Positions 9,117 through 18,499 are shown, counted from the first letter of the stretch. The stretch is 64,000 bases of DNA from Gellertiella hungarica (GCF_014197145.1 NZ_JACIEZ010000013.1:35214-99213); one strand, 5' to 3'. The notes: generated by a model not told the origin, from the letters alone. Made by a program: numbers and translations.

Positions 9117-9194
9117 AAGCAGTGGGATGACGCGGATTGCCGCAAGCGGATTGGCGATGTTGCATTCGCGCCGTGACCGGCCTAGGAAAAACTG

Positions 9195-10037
9195 ATGAAC
9201 CAGAGCCTCTTTTCACATCTGCCGGAGTTTCAGCCGGGCACCGTCTGGCTGGTCGGCGCAGGTCCGGGAGATCCCGGCCTGCTGACGATGCTGGCCGTGA
9301 AGGCGCTTGGCGAAGCCGATGTCATCGTGCACGACGCGCTCGTCAACGACGACTGCCTGAAATTTGCCCGGCCGGGCGCAAAGCTTGAATTTGCCGGCAA
9401 GCGCGGGGGCAAGCCCTCTGCCAAGCAGCGCGACATCTCGCTCCGGCTGGTCGAGCTTGCCCGCCAGGGGCACCGCGTGCTGCGCCTGAAGGGTGGCGAC
9501 CCCTTCGTCTTCGGCCGTGGCGGCGAAGAGGCCCTGACGCTTGTCGAGCACAATATCGGCTTCCGCGTGGTTCCCGGCATCACCGCCGGCATCGGCGGTC
9601 TTGCCTATGCCGGCATCCCGGTCACGCATCGCGAGGTCAATCATGCCGTGACCTTCCTGACCGGGCACGATTCCTCCGGGGTGATCCCGGACCGGATCGA
9701 CTGGCAGGCCATCGGCCGCGGCTCCCCGGTCATCGTCATGTACATGGCGATGAAGCACATCGGGCAGATCAGCGCCAACCTGATTGCCGCCGGCCGTTCG
9801 CCGGACGAACCCGTTGCCTTCGTCTGCAATGCCGCGACGGGCAACCAGTCGGTGCTCGAGACCACGCTCGGCGACGCCGAGGATGCGGTCCGGCGTTCGG
9901 GCATCGAGCCGCCGGCCATCGTGGTCATCGGCGAGGTGGTGCGGCTGCGGCCCTCGCTCGACTGGCTGGGCGCTCTTTCCGGTCGCCGGCTCGTGTCCGA
10001 TCCCTTCGATCCCCCGGCGGAGAAGGTGCCGGCATGA
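9195..10037 (+). CDS. cobA: Uroporphyrinogen-III C-methyltransferase CobA (SUMT)
   Basis: A 280-residue SAM-dependent methyltransferase that methylates uroporphyrinogen III at C-2 and C-7 to precorrin-2, the branch point to cobalamin (and sirohaem). The N-terminal glycine-rich motif VGAGPGDPGLLT is near residues 16-27, the second signature RLKGGDPFVFGRGGEE near 97-112, and PGITAGIGGLAYAGIPVTHR follows. The length is typical of stand-alone SUMT rather than CysG fusions. Its end overlaps cobB by four bases (ATGA), so the two are translationally coupled. Confidence 0.94.
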   Translation: MNQSLFSHLPEFQPGTVWLVGAGPGDPGLLTMLAVKALGEADVIVHDALVNDDCLKFARPGAKLEFAGKRGGKPSAKQRDISLRLVELARQGHRVLRLKGGDPFVFGRGGEEALTLVEHNIGFRVVPGITAGIGGLAYAGIPVTHREVNHAVTFLTGHDSSGVIPDRIDWQAIGRGSPVIVMYMAMKHIGQISANLIAAGRSPDEPVAFVCNAATGNQSVLETTLGDAEDAVRRSGIEPPAIVVIGEVVRLRPSLDWLGALSGRRLVSDPFDPPAEKVPA

Positions 10038-11356
10038 GCGGTCTGCTGATTGCCGCACCGTCTTCCGGTTCCGGCAAGACGACGGTAACGCTGGGATTGC
10101 TGCGGGCGCTGAGAAACCGGGGCGTTGCGCTCGCACCCGGCAAGGCCGGCCCCGACTATATCGATCCTGCCTTCCATGCCGAGGCGAGCGGTACCGCCTG
10201 CCTCAATTTCGATCCCTGGGGCATGCGCCCCGAGCTGCTTCTTGCCAATGCGACCCTGCATTCCGGCGGTGGCCGAACGCTTGTCATCGAGGCGATGATG
10301 GGGCTCTACGACAGCGCGGTCGACGGCAACGGCTCTCCGGCCGATCTTGCCGCCATTCTCGGCCTCAGCGTCATCCTCGTCGTCGATTGCCGCGGCATGT
10401 CCCATTCGGTGGCGGCCCTGGTCGGGGGCTTCGCCAACCACCGGGTCGATACGCGGATTGCCGGCGTGATCCTCAACCGGGTGAATTCCGACCGCCACGA
10501 GCGGATGCTGCGCGACGCGCTGGAGCAGATCCGCATGCCCGTGCTCGCGGTCATCCGTTCATCCAGGGAACTGGTCGTGCCGGAGCGCCATCTCGGTCTC
10601 GTCCAGGCGGGCGAACTGGGCGGGCTCGACGCCTTCATCGAGAAGGCGGCATCCGCCGTCTCCGCCAAGGCCGATTTCGACCGCATCCTGATGGCGGCGC
10701 GCCAGGTGCCGCAGCGGCCCTCGGAAGGCAACATTCCGCGTCTGGCGCCGCTCGGGCAGCGCATCGCCATTGCCCGCGATACGGCCTTCGCCTTCGTCTA
10801 CGAGCACATGCTGCTCGGCTGGCGCCGGCGCGGGGCCGACATCACCTTCTTCTCGCCCCTTGCCGATGAAGCCCCGGACAGCGCCGCCGATGCGATCTAC
10901 CTTCCGGGCGGCTATCCCGAACTCCATGCGGGCAAGCTCGCCTCCAACCGCCGCTTCCTCGACGGTGTTCGCCATGCGGCGGAGCGGGGCGTGCGCGTGT
11001 TCGGCGAATGCGGCGGCTACATGACGCTCGGCGACGGCATCATCGATGCCGGCGGCGAGCGCCACGCGATGCTGGGGCTCCTGCCGCTCGTCACCAGTTT
11101 CCAGAACCGCAAGCGGCATCTCGGCTACCGCTACCTGACGCCGCTGGAAGGCACGCCCTTCCAGACGCCGATGCGCGGGCACGAGTTCCATTATGCGAGC
11201 ATCGTTTCCGAAGGAGAAGACGCGGGCCGGCTCTTTGCCGCAAAGGATGCCGCGGGCAACGATCTCGGCCATGTCGGTCTCGTAAAGGGCTCGGTGGCCG
11301 GCTCCTTCATGCACCTGATCGATATCGAGGGGGACGTCAGGTGGAAGCGTCGCTGA
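10034..11356 (+). CDS. cobB: Hydrogenobyrinic acid / cobyrinic acid a,c-diamide synthase
   Basis: A 440-residue ATP- and glutamine-dependent amidase that converts two ring carboxylates (a and c) to amides. The N-terminal half has a dethiobiotin-synthetase-like P-loop (PSSGSGKTT, about residues 9-17) and the KAGPDYIDP motif. The C-terminal half is a class I-like glutamine amidotransferase with the nucleophile in FGECGGYM (Cys326) and the GHEFHY segment. In the aerobic pathway the substrate is hydrogenobyrinic acid, before cobalt insertion. It overlaps cobC by 16 bases. Confidence 0.93.
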   Translation: MSGLLIAAPSSGSGKTTVTLGLLRALRNRGVALAPGKAGPDYIDPAFHAEASGTACLNFDPWGMRPELLLANATLHSGGGRTLVIEAMMGLYDSAVDGNGSPADLAAILGLSVILVVDCRGMSHSVAALVGGFANHRVDTRIAGVILNRVNSDRHERMLRDALEQIRMPVLAVIRSSRELVVPERHLGLVQAGELGGLDAFIEKAASAVSAKADFDRILMAARQVPQRPSEGNIPRLAPLGQRIAIARDTAFAFVYEHMLLGWRRRGADITFFSPLADEAPDSAADAIYLPGGYPELHAGKLASNRRFLDGVRHAAERGVRVFGECGGYMTLGDGIIDAGGERHAMLGLLPLVTSFQNRKRHLGYRYLTPLEGTPFQTPMRGHEFHYASIVSEGEDAGRLFAAKDAAGNDLGHVGLVKGSVAGSFMHLIDIEGDVRWKRR

Positions 11357-12378
11357 AGGCCGATGCCGCCGCGCCCGTTCCCGCGCCCATCCTCCACGGC
11401 GGCGGCGTGACGGAAGCCGCGCGTGCCTATGGCGGCACGGTTGCCGACTGGCTCGACCTGTCGACGGGCATCAATCCCAACCCGGTTGCGCTTCCCGCCA
11501 TTCCGATGGATGCGTGGCACCGCTTGCCGGACCGGCATCTCGCCGATGCCGCGCGGCTGGCTGCCAGCGCCTATTATGGCGCCGTGAACTGCCTGCCGCT
11601 GCCGGCGCCGGGCACCCAGTCGGTGATCCAGCACCTGCCGAAGCTTGCCCCGCAGGGCAGGCGGGTTGCCGTGCTTTCGCCGACCTATGGAGAATATGTC
11701 CGGGTTCTCTCCGCCGCGGGGCTCGCCGTCGACCGCATCGAGACGCTCGATGCCGTCACCGCCGATCACGGCCTCGTGGTGGTCGTCAATCCCAACAATC
11801 CGACGGGACGGGTCTGGCAGAAGGCGGAGCTTGCGGCGCTTGCCGGCCGGCTTGCCGCCAACGGCGCAAGGCTGCATGTGGACGAAGCCTTTGCCGATGG
11901 CGGTGCTGCCGAAAGCATGGCCCCGGAAGCGGGCAGGGCGCAGGGGCTCACCGTCTTCCGCTCCTTCGGAAAGTTCTTCGGCCTTGCCGGACTTCGCCTC
12001 GGCTTCGTTCTGGGCTCGGAGGCGGATCTGTCGCGCTTTGCGGACTGGCTCGGGCCCTGGCCCGTATCGGGACCGGCCCTGGTGATTGCCGAGCGGCTGA
12101 TGCGGAGCGACCTTTCGGGCGTCCGCGCCCGGATCGCCGAGCGGCATGAGGCGCTGTTGCGGGTGCTGGAGCGGGCGGGGCTCGCCGTCGTCGGCGGTTC
12201 GCGGCTCTTCGTCCTCGTGGATCACCCGCAGGCCGACCGGCTTCACGATCACCTCTGCCGGAATCATATCCTCGTCCGCAAGTTCGATTACAACGGACGC
12301 TGGCTGCGCTTCGGCCTCGCACCCGATGCTGCCGCCGACACGAGACTGCTGAAGGCGCTGGAGGAATTTGCCGCATGA
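11341..12378 (+). CDS. cobC: CobC, L-threonine-phosphate decarboxylase-type PLP enzyme
   Basis: A 345-residue fold-type I PLP enzyme of the histidinol-phosphate aminotransferase-like group. Signature segments are LHGGG near the start, DLSTGINPNP, VVNPNNPTGR (about 148-157) and the PLP lysine in SFGKFFGLAGLR (Lys211). CobC/CobD-type proteins supply the (R)-1-amino-2-propanol arm for the nucleotide loop, the first by decarboxylating threonine phosphate. GTG at 11341 is selected because it follows GAGGGGG with good spacing and gives the normal length; it overlaps cobB. It ends in a 4-bp overlap with cobD. Confidence 0.9.
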   Translation: MEASLKADAAAPVPAPILHGGGVTEAARAYGGTVADWLDLSTGINPNPVALPAIPMDAWHRLPDRHLADAARLAASAYYGAVNCLPLPAPGTQSVIQHLPKLAPQGRRVAVLSPTYGEYVRVLSAAGLAVDRIETLDAVTADHGLVVVVNPNNPTGRVWQKAELAALAGRLAANGARLHVDEAFADGGAAESMAPEAGRAQGLTVFRSFGKFFGLAGLRLGFVLGSEADLSRFADWLGPWPVSGPALVIAERLMRSDLSGVRARIAERHEALLRVLERAGLAVVGGSRLFVLVDHPQADRLHDHLCRNHILVRKFDYNGRWLRFGLAPDAAADTRLLKALEEFAA

Positions 12379-13355
12379 GTTGCCGGTTTGTCGTGCTTGC
12401 GCTCGCGCTCCTGATCGATCGCATCTTCGGCGACCCGGACTGGCTGTGGCGGAAATATCCGCATCCCGTGGTGTTCTTCGGCCACGCGATTTCCTTCTTC
12501 GACCGGCGCTGGAACGACCCGGCCCTTTCCTTCGAGGCGCGGCGGCGCAACGGCGTTCTGGCGCTTGTCCTGCTGCTTGCCGGAAGCCTGCTCCTCGGCC
12601 ACGTCATCCATCGCCTGCTCGCCCATTTCGGCTGGCCGGGTCTCCTCCTCGAGGCGGTGATCGCCTCGGTGCTCCTGGCGCAGAAGAGCCTCGCGGATCA
12701 TGTGATGGCGGTGCGGAACGGGCTTCTGGACGATGGCCTTGCCGGCGGGCGCCGGGCGGTTTCCATGATCGTCGGCCGGGATCCCGAGACGCTCGACGAG
12801 CCGGCGGTGTGCCGGGCGGCCATCGAAAGCCTGTCGGAGAACTTTTCCGATGGCGTCGTCGCGCCGGCCTTCTGGTTCGCGATCCTCGGCCTGCCGGGGC
12901 TCATGGCCTACAAGATGCTGAACACCGCCGACAGCATGATCGGCCACAAGTCCGACCGGTACCTGGCCTTCGGCTGGGCCTCGGCCCGCACGGATGACTG
13001 GGCGAACCTCATTCCCGCGCGCCTTTCCGTGCTGCTGATTGCCGCTGCCGCATGGGTGCGGCTCGGGGCTGCTGCCGCGCGTCTTTCCGTCGGCACGGCG
13101 CTGCGGGATGCGGGGCTCCATCGTTCCCCCAATTCCGGCTGGCCGGAATGCGCCATGGCCGGCGCGCTCGGCATCCAGCTTGCCGGGCCGCGCATCTATG
13201 GCGGCGTCATGGTGAGCGAGCCGATGATGAACGGGTCCGGCCGCGCGGCGATCGGCGCTGCCGAAATCGGCGCCGCGGTCGATCTCTTCCTCACCGCCTG
13301 CTCGGTGCTGCTCGCCCTCGTCGCTGCCGGGGCGGTGCTTGCCGCTATTCTCTGA
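12375..13355 (+). CDS. cobD: Adenosylcobinamide-phosphate synthase CobD (CbiB)
   Basis: A 326-residue polytopic inner membrane protein with several hydrophobic segments. It joins the aminopropanol arm to the corrin carboxylate. Family segments visible are LLIDRIFGDP near the start, VGRD after the second membrane segment, the ESLSENFSDGVVAP block (about residues 155-168) and NTADSMIGHK. It completes the cobA-B-C-D run, with overlaps throughout implying one transcript. No cobalamin riboswitch was seen in front of cobA. Confidence 0.93.
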   Translation: MSCRFVVLALALLIDRIFGDPDWLWRKYPHPVVFFGHAISFFDRRWNDPALSFEARRRNGVLALVLLLAGSLLLGHVIHRLLAHFGWPGLLLEAVIASVLLAQKSLADHVMAVRNGLLDDGLAGGRRAVSMIVGRDPETLDEPAVCRAAIESLSENFSDGVVAPAFWFAILGLPGLMAYKMLNTADSMIGHKSDRYLAFGWASARTDDWANLIPARLSVLLIAAAAWVRLGAAAARLSVGTALRDAGLHRSPNSGWPECAMAGALGIQLAGPRIYGGVMVSEPMMNGSGRAAIGAAEIGAAVDLFLTACSVLLALVAAGAVLAAIL

Positions 13356-13570
13356 CGCCGGGAGCGTGCAACCTCGGCAGGAATGCCGCGCACCCCTTTC
13401 ATCGCTCCATGACGCTGCCGCAAAGTATTGAAACAACACTTTCTTAGCGCTGTGCAATCGAAGCGCGGCATTTTGTGCCCGTTTGGGGCAGATTTTCAGC
13501 GATTTTCAATAAATTCGCGCTTCCCTTGTTCCCAGGAAGAAACAACCTCACGGGGAACGGGGTATCCAAC

Positions 13571-13999
13571 ATGAAGAAGCTCTTCACCGCCATGGCCGCA
13601 ATCGCCTTGTCCTGCGGGCTCTCGGGCGTTGCCGAGGCGGCGACGCTGGTCGCCAAGGTGAGCATCGCCGAACAGAAGATGGTCGTCTACAAGAACGGTT
13701 TTGAAAAATATAGTTGGCCGGTCTCCACCGCGCGGCGCGGATACTATACACCGACGGGAAATTACACGGCGAAGTGGGCTTCGAAGAATCACCGCTCGAA
13801 GAAATACGACAACGCCCCCATGCCCTATGCCATCTTCTTCAATGGCGGCTATGCGGTTCACGCGACCTTCGACCTGAAGCGTCTCGGGCGCCCTGCCTCG
13901 CATGGCTGCGTGCGGCTTCACCCCGACAATGCCGCGACCTTCTTCTCGATGGCGCTGGAAGAGGGGCTCGGCAACACGAAGATCATCATCACCCAGTAA
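13571..13999 (+). CDS. Periplasmic L,D-transpeptidase (YkuD domain)
   Basis: A 142-residue secreted protein: cleavable signal peptide ending at AEA (about residue 23), then one YkuD domain. The catalytic block is complete, with His97 (YAVHAT) and the SHGCVRL motif with Cys113. Such enzymes form 3-3 crosslinks in peptidoglycan or attach proteins to it. The protein is small for the family, with no LysM or other binding domain. It is monocistronic, 215 bases after cobD, and its end faces the fnrN end 24 bases away. Confidence 0.9.
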   Translation: MKKLFTAMAAIALSCGLSGVAEAATLVAKVSIAEQKMVVYKNGFEKYSWPVSTARRGYYTPTGNYTAKWASKNHRSKKYDNAPMPYAIFFNGGYAVHATFDLKRLGRPASHGCVRLHPDNAATFFSMALEEGLGNTKIIITQ

Positions 14000-14023
14000 G
14001 GCGGGGCGAAGGACCGGGTCCGG

Positions 14024-14749
14024 TCAGTCGTTGCCGGCAGCGCGCGAAAGCCGGTCCATGTCCGGCACCGTGACCAGACGGTTGTTCTCGATCTGGATGA
14101 CGCCATCCTTGCGCAGCTTGGTCATCTGGCGGCTGACGGTCTCGATGGTCAGGCCGAGGAAATCCGCGATGTCGGCGCGCGAAAGCGGCAGTTCGTAGGT
14201 CATGCTCTCGCCCTTCTCGGGGTCGAGATGGGTGGCGATGAGGTAGAGGAAGCTTGCCACCTTTTCCTGCGCGGTCTTGCGGCCGAGGGTCAGCATCCAG
14301 TCGCGCGCCTCGTCCAGCTCCTTCAGCGCCTGGTTGTGCAGCTGGTGCTCCAGGTTGGACGATTCGGAAACGAGCCGCTCGATGATCGGCTTGGGGAAGA
14401 CGCAGACCTCGGTATCGGTCGCGGCTTCTGCCGTCAGCGTGCTTTCGTGATGGAAGGGCCGGCCGATGAAATCGGGCGCGAACTGCAGCCCGACGATCTG
14501 CTGGCGGCCATCGGCCATCATCTTGGAAAGCTTGATCACACCCTTGAGGATGTTGGAGTAGGAGGCGACGCGCTCGCCCTGGCCGACGACCTCGTTGCCG
14601 GCATGAACCACCTTGCGGGTCGAATGCTTGGAAAGCTCCACCAGCTGCTGGGGCGTCAGGACACCGCAGACCCCGCCGTGGCGGGCTTCGCAGGAGCGGC
14701 ATACCACCGGAACCTCCGAGTTGTGTATGTCCTTGCGCATCATGTCCAT
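14024..14749 (-). CDS. fnrN: FnrN-type oxygen-responsive CRP/FNR regulator
   Basis: A 241-residue transcription factor: an N-terminal cysteine cluster (Cys17, Cys20, Cys28) plus Cys116 can hold an oxygen-labile [4Fe-4S] cluster as in FNR. A cyclic-nucleotide-binding-like beta roll follows, and the C-terminal helix-turn-helix includes LSRADIADFLGLTIETVSRQMTKL (written here as a domain; key residues E-SR for TTGAT recognition). In rhizobia FnrN activates fixNOQP, fixGHIS and hemN at low oxygen, which are all in this window with matching boxes. ATG 14749 follows AGGGGA; an upstream in-frame start at 14824 lacks support. Confidence 0.9.
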   Translation of the reverse strand: MDMMRKDIHNSEVPVVCRSCEARHGGVCGVLTPQQLVELSKHSTRKVVHAGNEVVGQGERVASYSNILKGVIKLSKMMADGRQQIVGLQFAPDFIGRPFHHESTLTAEAATDTEVCVFPKPIIERLVSESSNLEHQLHNQALKELDEARDWMLTLGRKTAQEKVASFLYLIATHLDPEKGESMTYELPLSRADIADFLGLTIETVSRQMTKLRKDGVIQIENNRLVTVPDMDRLSRAAGND

Positions 14750-14917
14750 GTCAGTCCCCTGCGTCGTCAAGCCAGCTTCGCGAGCCGGCCACGTCCCCAC
14801 GCTTACCACCGGTTGCCTAGTCAATTAACCGAGGCAATTCAATCGTCACGCGGGATTTGCGCCCCCGGCAATTCGCCGCATATCGAGCATTGCTGCATAA
14901 AGGTGGTACGATGCAAT

Positions 14918-14931
14918 TTGATTGAAGTCAA
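14918..14931. promoter_or_regulatory. FNR/FnrN anaerobox in front of hemN
   Basis: TTGATTGAAGTCAA matches the TTGAT-N4-ATCAA consensus at nine of ten conserved positions. It lies 73 bases before the hemN start and 168 bases before the fnrN start, so activation of hemN and autoregulation of fnrN are both possible. Confidence 0.8.
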
Positions 14932-15004
14932 AGAGCATGGCGTCCGACCAAGGTAGTGACGTCCTTATGCCGCATCGGGCAGCTGGACAGAAAGGCACCT
15001 TGCC

Positions 15005-16354
15005 GTGACCGAAGAGCTTTTGACGAAATATTCCGCCGCCGTTCCCCGCTACACGAGTTATCCGACCGCGCCGCATTTCGGCACGCAGATCGATGCCGGA
15101 ACCTATGGCGACTGGCTTTCCGCGCTCAGCGACGGGCAGACGCTCTCGCTCTATTTCCACATTCCCTATTGCGACCGGCTGTGCTGGTTCTGTGCCTGCC
15201 ACACCAAGCACACGCTGCGCTACGAGCCGATTGCCAAGTATCTGGCATCCCTGCGCCGCGAGATCGAAACCATCGGCGGCAAGGTCACCCGCGGTGCGCG
15301 CGTCACCGCGATCCACTTCGGCGGCGGCTCGCCCACCATGGTCAAGCCCGACGACCTGCGCGACCTGATGGCGCATATCCGCACCCATTTCACGCTCGAT
15401 CCGAAGGCGGAGATTTCCGTGGAGATGGATCCGAACGATCTCGACGACGCCCGCTACGACGCGCTGGCCGACATCGGCATGACGCGCGCGAGCCTCGGCG
15501 TGCAGGATTTCAATCCCGTCGTGCAGAAGGCGATCAACCGCATCCAGACCTTCGAACACACCAAATCCGTGGTGGATGCGGTGCGGGCACGGGGTGTCCA
15601 TTCGGTCAATTGCGACATTCTCTACGGGCTGCCCTACCAGACCATCGAATCGGTCGAGGCCACCGTGGCGCAGATCCTTTCGCTCGATCCCGACCGCGTC
15701 GCGCTGTTCGGCTACGCCCATGTGCCGTGGATGAAGAAGCACCAGACCATGATCCCCGAGGCGGCTCTTCCGGACGCCATGGAGCGCTTCCGCCAGATGA
15801 GCCGCGCTGCCGACATGCTGATCGCCGCGGGCTACGAACCCATCGGCATCGATCATTTCGCCAAGCCTGCCGATACGCTGGCGATCGCCGCGCGGGAAGG
15901 CACGCTCAGGCGCAACTTCCAGGGCTATACGGATGATGCCGCCGATGCGCTGATCGGCATGGGGGCATCCTCCATCGGCCAGCTGCCGCAGGGTTACGTG
16001 CAGAACATTCCGGCCACCGGCGAATACGAGCGGATGGTCGATGAGGGCGGGCTTGCCGCGGTGCGCGGGATTGCGCTTTCGGATGACGACCGGCTGCGCG
16101 CGGATGTGATCGAGCGGATCATGTGCAGTTTCGGCTTCCGCTTTTCCGATATCCGCAACCGCCACGGCGCGCTTGCGGAAGCGGTCATCGCCGAGGCGAA
16201 GGCCTTCGCCGCCGCCGGCCGCGACGGCCTCTGCCGGATCGAATCGGACGGCTTCTGGCTGACCGAAACGGGCAAGCCCTTTGCCCGGGTTGCAGCAGCC
16301 CGCTTCGATACCTATCTCGGCAACGGGAAGGGCCGCCATTCGGTCGCCGTCTAG
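15005..16354 (+). CDS. hemN: Oxygen-independent coproporphyrinogen III oxidase (radical SAM)
   Basis: A 449-residue radical SAM enzyme that decarboxylates coproporphyrinogen III to protoporphyrinogen IX without oxygen. The [4Fe-4S] cysteines are at Cys56-x3-Cys60-x2-Cys63 (YCDRLCWFCACH), and the SAM-binding HFGGGSPT and the LGVQDF segment follow. Full length for HemN proper. It starts with GTG at 15005. The anaerobox at 14918-14931 fits low-oxygen induction, to supply haem for the cbb3 oxidase encoded downstream. Confidence 0.95.
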   Translation: MTEELLTKYSAAVPRYTSYPTAPHFGTQIDAGTYGDWLSALSDGQTLSLYFHIPYCDRLCWFCACHTKHTLRYEPIAKYLASLRREIETIGGKVTRGARVTAIHFGGGSPTMVKPDDLRDLMAHIRTHFTLDPKAEISVEMDPNDLDDARYDALADIGMTRASLGVQDFNPVVQKAINRIQTFEHTKSVVDAVRARGVHSVNCDILYGLPYQTIESVEATVAQILSLDPDRVALFGYAHVPWMKKHQTMIPEAALPDAMERFRQMSRAADMLIAAGYEPIGIDHFAKPADTLAIAAREGTLRRNFQGYTDDAADALIGMGASSIGQLPQGYVQNIPATGEYERMVDEGGLAAVRGIALSDDDRLRADVIERIMCSFGFRFSDIRNRHGALAEAVIAEAKAFAAAGRDGLCRIESDGFWLTETGKPFARVAAARFDTYLGNGKGRHSVAV

Positions 16355-16481
16355 GCGTTTGGCATGCTGTTTCTGTCACAGGGAAGGGTCAAAATTTCCG
16401 CAATGCGGGACGAAAGCATTGGCTTTTGGGTGATCTTTCCCTATGACGATACCTCAAATTGACATGACATGAGGTAATGGC

Positions 16482-16760
16482 GTGACTGCTACATTCGACA
16501 AGGTTGCCGACATCATCGCGGAAACGAGCGAAATCGATCGCGAGACGATTACGCCCGAAAGCCACACGATCGACGATCTCGGCATCGACAGCCTCGACTT
16601 CCTCGACATCGTATTCGCGATCGACAAGGAATTCGGCATCAAGATTCCGCTGGAGCAGTGGACTCAGGAAGTCAACGAAGGCAAGGTTTCCACCGAAGAA
16701 TACTTCGTGCTGAAGAACCTCTGCGCCAAGATCGACGAACTGCGCGCCGCCAAGGCCTGA
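16482..16760 (+). CDS. acpXL: Acyl carrier protein AcpXL for very-long-chain fatty acids
   Basis: A 92-residue acidic acyl carrier protein. The phosphopantetheine attachment motif is [10 protein letters not shown] with Ser37. The length, the sequence around the serine and the [11 protein letters not shown] helix fit AcpXL, the dedicated rhizobial carrier on which the 27-hydroxyoctacosanoate chain of lipid A is built. GTG start at 16482. It is the first gene of the acpXL-fabZ-fabF-fabF-adh-lpxXL cluster, which fixes the assignment. Confidence 0.93.
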
Positions 16761-16784
16761 CAGCCCGACGGAACGGAGGCCTCC

Positions 16785-17273
16785 ATGCTCCTGGAATATT
16801 TCCAGATGATCGATCATGTGGAGGCCGTCGACCTCCGGAAGCGCGTCCTGAAGGCGCGCTCGGTCGTGCCCGAAAAAAGCCCCGTCTTCGAAGGACATTT
16901 CCCCGGGATGCCGCTGGTGCCCGGGGTTTTGCTCATTGAAACCATGGCGCAGGCCAGCGGCTTTCTGGTGCTGGCGGTCACGGATTTCGCGGCCATGCCC
17001 TTCCTGATGAGCGTCGACGGCGCCAAGATGCGCACCTTCGTGGAGCCGTCGGCCGTGCTCGACATCGAGGCGGAGCTGGAGCATGACGGATCGGGCTTCG
17101 CCGTTACCAGGGCGCGCATCACCGCGGGCGGCAAGAAGGTGTGCGATGCGCAGCTGAAGCTGCGAACCATGCCTTTCGACCAGGTGCCGCTCGCCGACAT
17201 CGTCAAGAACCGGGCCCGCGAAGTGGGCCTCATGGATGCCATCCGTGCGGGAGATCCGCCGACTGGCAATTGA
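16785..17273 (+). CDS. (3R)-hydroxyacyl-ACP dehydratase, FabZ-like
   Basis: A 162-residue single hot-dog protein. The active-site stretch GHFPGMPLVPGVLLIETMAQ (about residues 37-56) carries the catalytic histidine and, on the following helix, glutamate. It removes water from 3-hydroxyacyl-AcpXL in each elongation round. Housekeeping FabZ is normally encoded beside lpxD/lpxA; this second, cluster-specific copy is typical of the rhizobial very-long-chain locus. It lies 24 bases after acpXL and ends 9 bases before the next gene. Confidence 0.9.
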   Translation: MLLEYFQMIDHVEAVDLRKRVLKARSVVPEKSPVFEGHFPGMPLVPGVLLIETMAQASGFLVLAVTDFAAMPFLMSVDGAKMRTFVEPSAVLDIEAELEHDGSGFAVTRARITAGGKKVCDAQLKLRTMPFDQVPLADIVKNRAREVGLMDAIRAGDPPTGN

Positions 17274-17282
17274 GGAAAGATC

Positions 17283-18488
17283 ATGAAGAGATCCGATCAG
17301 GACGTGGTCATCACCGGCGTCGGCATCGTTACCTGCCTCGGCGTCGGCAAAGAGGCACATGTGGCGGCCCTGACGGGCGCCGAAGCGCCGCAGCCCCGCA
17401 TCGAGGCGGAAAAATTCGCGCCCTATCCGGTGCACCCGCTTCCCGAGATCGACTGGTCGCAGCAGATCGCCAAGAAGGGCGACCAGCGCCAGATGGAAAA
17501 CTGGCAGCGGCTGGGCGTCTTCGCCGCCGGACTGGCGCTTGACGATTCCGGCTTCAAGGACAATGCCGAGGCGGTCGGCTCCATGGACATGATCGTCGCC
17601 GCCGGCGGTGGCGAGCGCGACGTTGCGGTGGATTCCCTCATCGTCGACGAGGGCCTCAAGCGCAATGACCGCGAGCAGCTCCTCAACGAGAAGCTGACGA
17701 CGGAGCTGCGCCCGACGCTGTTTCTCGCCCAGCTTTCCAACCTGATGGCCGGCAACATCTCCATCGTGCACAAGGTCACCGGGTCGTCCCGCACCTTCAT
17801 GGGCGAGGAAGGTGCCGGCATTTCCGCCGTCGAGACCGCCTTTGCCCGCATCAAGGCCGGCCAGTCCACGCATACGCTGGTGGGCGGCGCCTTTTCGGCC
17901 GAACGTATCGACATCCTCCTGCTCATCGAGGCGATCCAGGGCCATTCCCGTGGCGGCTGGAAACCCTTCTGGTCGCGCGATCCCGCCGATGGCGGCGGCA
18001 TGATGCTCGGCTCCGTCGGCGCATTCCTGATGCTGGAAAGCCGCGCCCATGCGCAAGCGCGCGGTGCGAAGATCTATGCGGTCATCGACGCCATCGAGGG
18101 CGATCGCGGCAGCCGCGACGAGGGCCGCCTCGAAGCCCGTCTCGGCCGTCTGCTGGAGGGGGCGAAGGCGCTTCCTGCTGACGAAACCGTGGTCTTTTCC
18201 GGCTCGACCGGCTTCCACGATCTGGCGGCGCGCGAGAAGGCGACGCTGGACACGGCAGTTCCCGGCGTGCCGGTGCGCGCCTATGGCGGTCTTTCGGGCC
18301 ATGGGGTGGAAGCGCAGTTCCCGCTGGGGCTCGCCTTTGCGGCGCTCGCGCTCGGCGAGCAGGCCAAGGTTCCGCCTTTCGACCCGGCGCATGAGGCTCC
18401 CGCCGCCAAGCCGGCCCGCCATGCCATCGTCACCACTGTCGGTCATGTGCGCGGGGAGGGGGTAGCCCTTCTCTCCGCCGACGCGTGA
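17283..18488 (+). CDS. Ketosynthase-like protein lacking the catalytic cysteine (chain-length-factor-like)
   Basis: A 401-residue protein with the FabF/thiolase fold, first of two adjacent ketosynthase genes. When aligned to its neighbour by the helix after the active site, the nucleophilic cysteine is replaced (SRTFMGEEGAG, Phe172 region). The NAHGT and GHTLTAAG histidine motifs of true FabF are also absent or altered (GGLSGHGVEA only). It therefore probably cannot condense on its own. By analogy with type II polyketide KS-beta subunits it could pair with the next protein and set chain length; that is inference. Rhizobial annotations usually call it FabF2 or beta-ketoacyl-ACP synthase. Confidence 0.85.
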   Translation: MKRSDQDVVITGVGIVTCLGVGKEAHVAALTGAEAPQPRIEAEKFAPYPVHPLPEIDWSQQIAKKGDQRQMENWQRLGVFAAGLALDDSGFKDNAEAVGSMDMIVAAGGGERDVAVDSLIVDEGLKRNDREQLLNEKLTTELRPTLFLAQLSNLMAGNISIVHKVTGSSRTFMGEEGAGISAVETAFARIKAGQSTHTLVGGAFSAERIDILLLIEAIQGHSRGGWKPFWSRDPADGGGMMLGSVGAFLMLESRAHAQARGAKIYAVIDAIEGDRGSRDEGRLEARLGRLLEGAKALPADETVVFSGSTGFHDLAAREKATLDTAVPGVPVRAYGGLSGHGVEAQFPLGLAFAALALGEQAKVPPFDPAHEAPAAKPARHAIVTTVGHVRGEGVALLSADA

Positions 18489-18499
18489 GGAGAAGCACC

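Noticed and set aside
8349..9194. Possible cobalamin riboswitch before cobA or cobE
   Set aside because: No B12-box or riboswitch core was found in either upstream region.
14813..14837. Second FNR box near the fnrN start
   Set aside because: TTGCCT...AGGCAA is an inverted repeat but does not fit the TTGAT-N4-ATCAA spacing.
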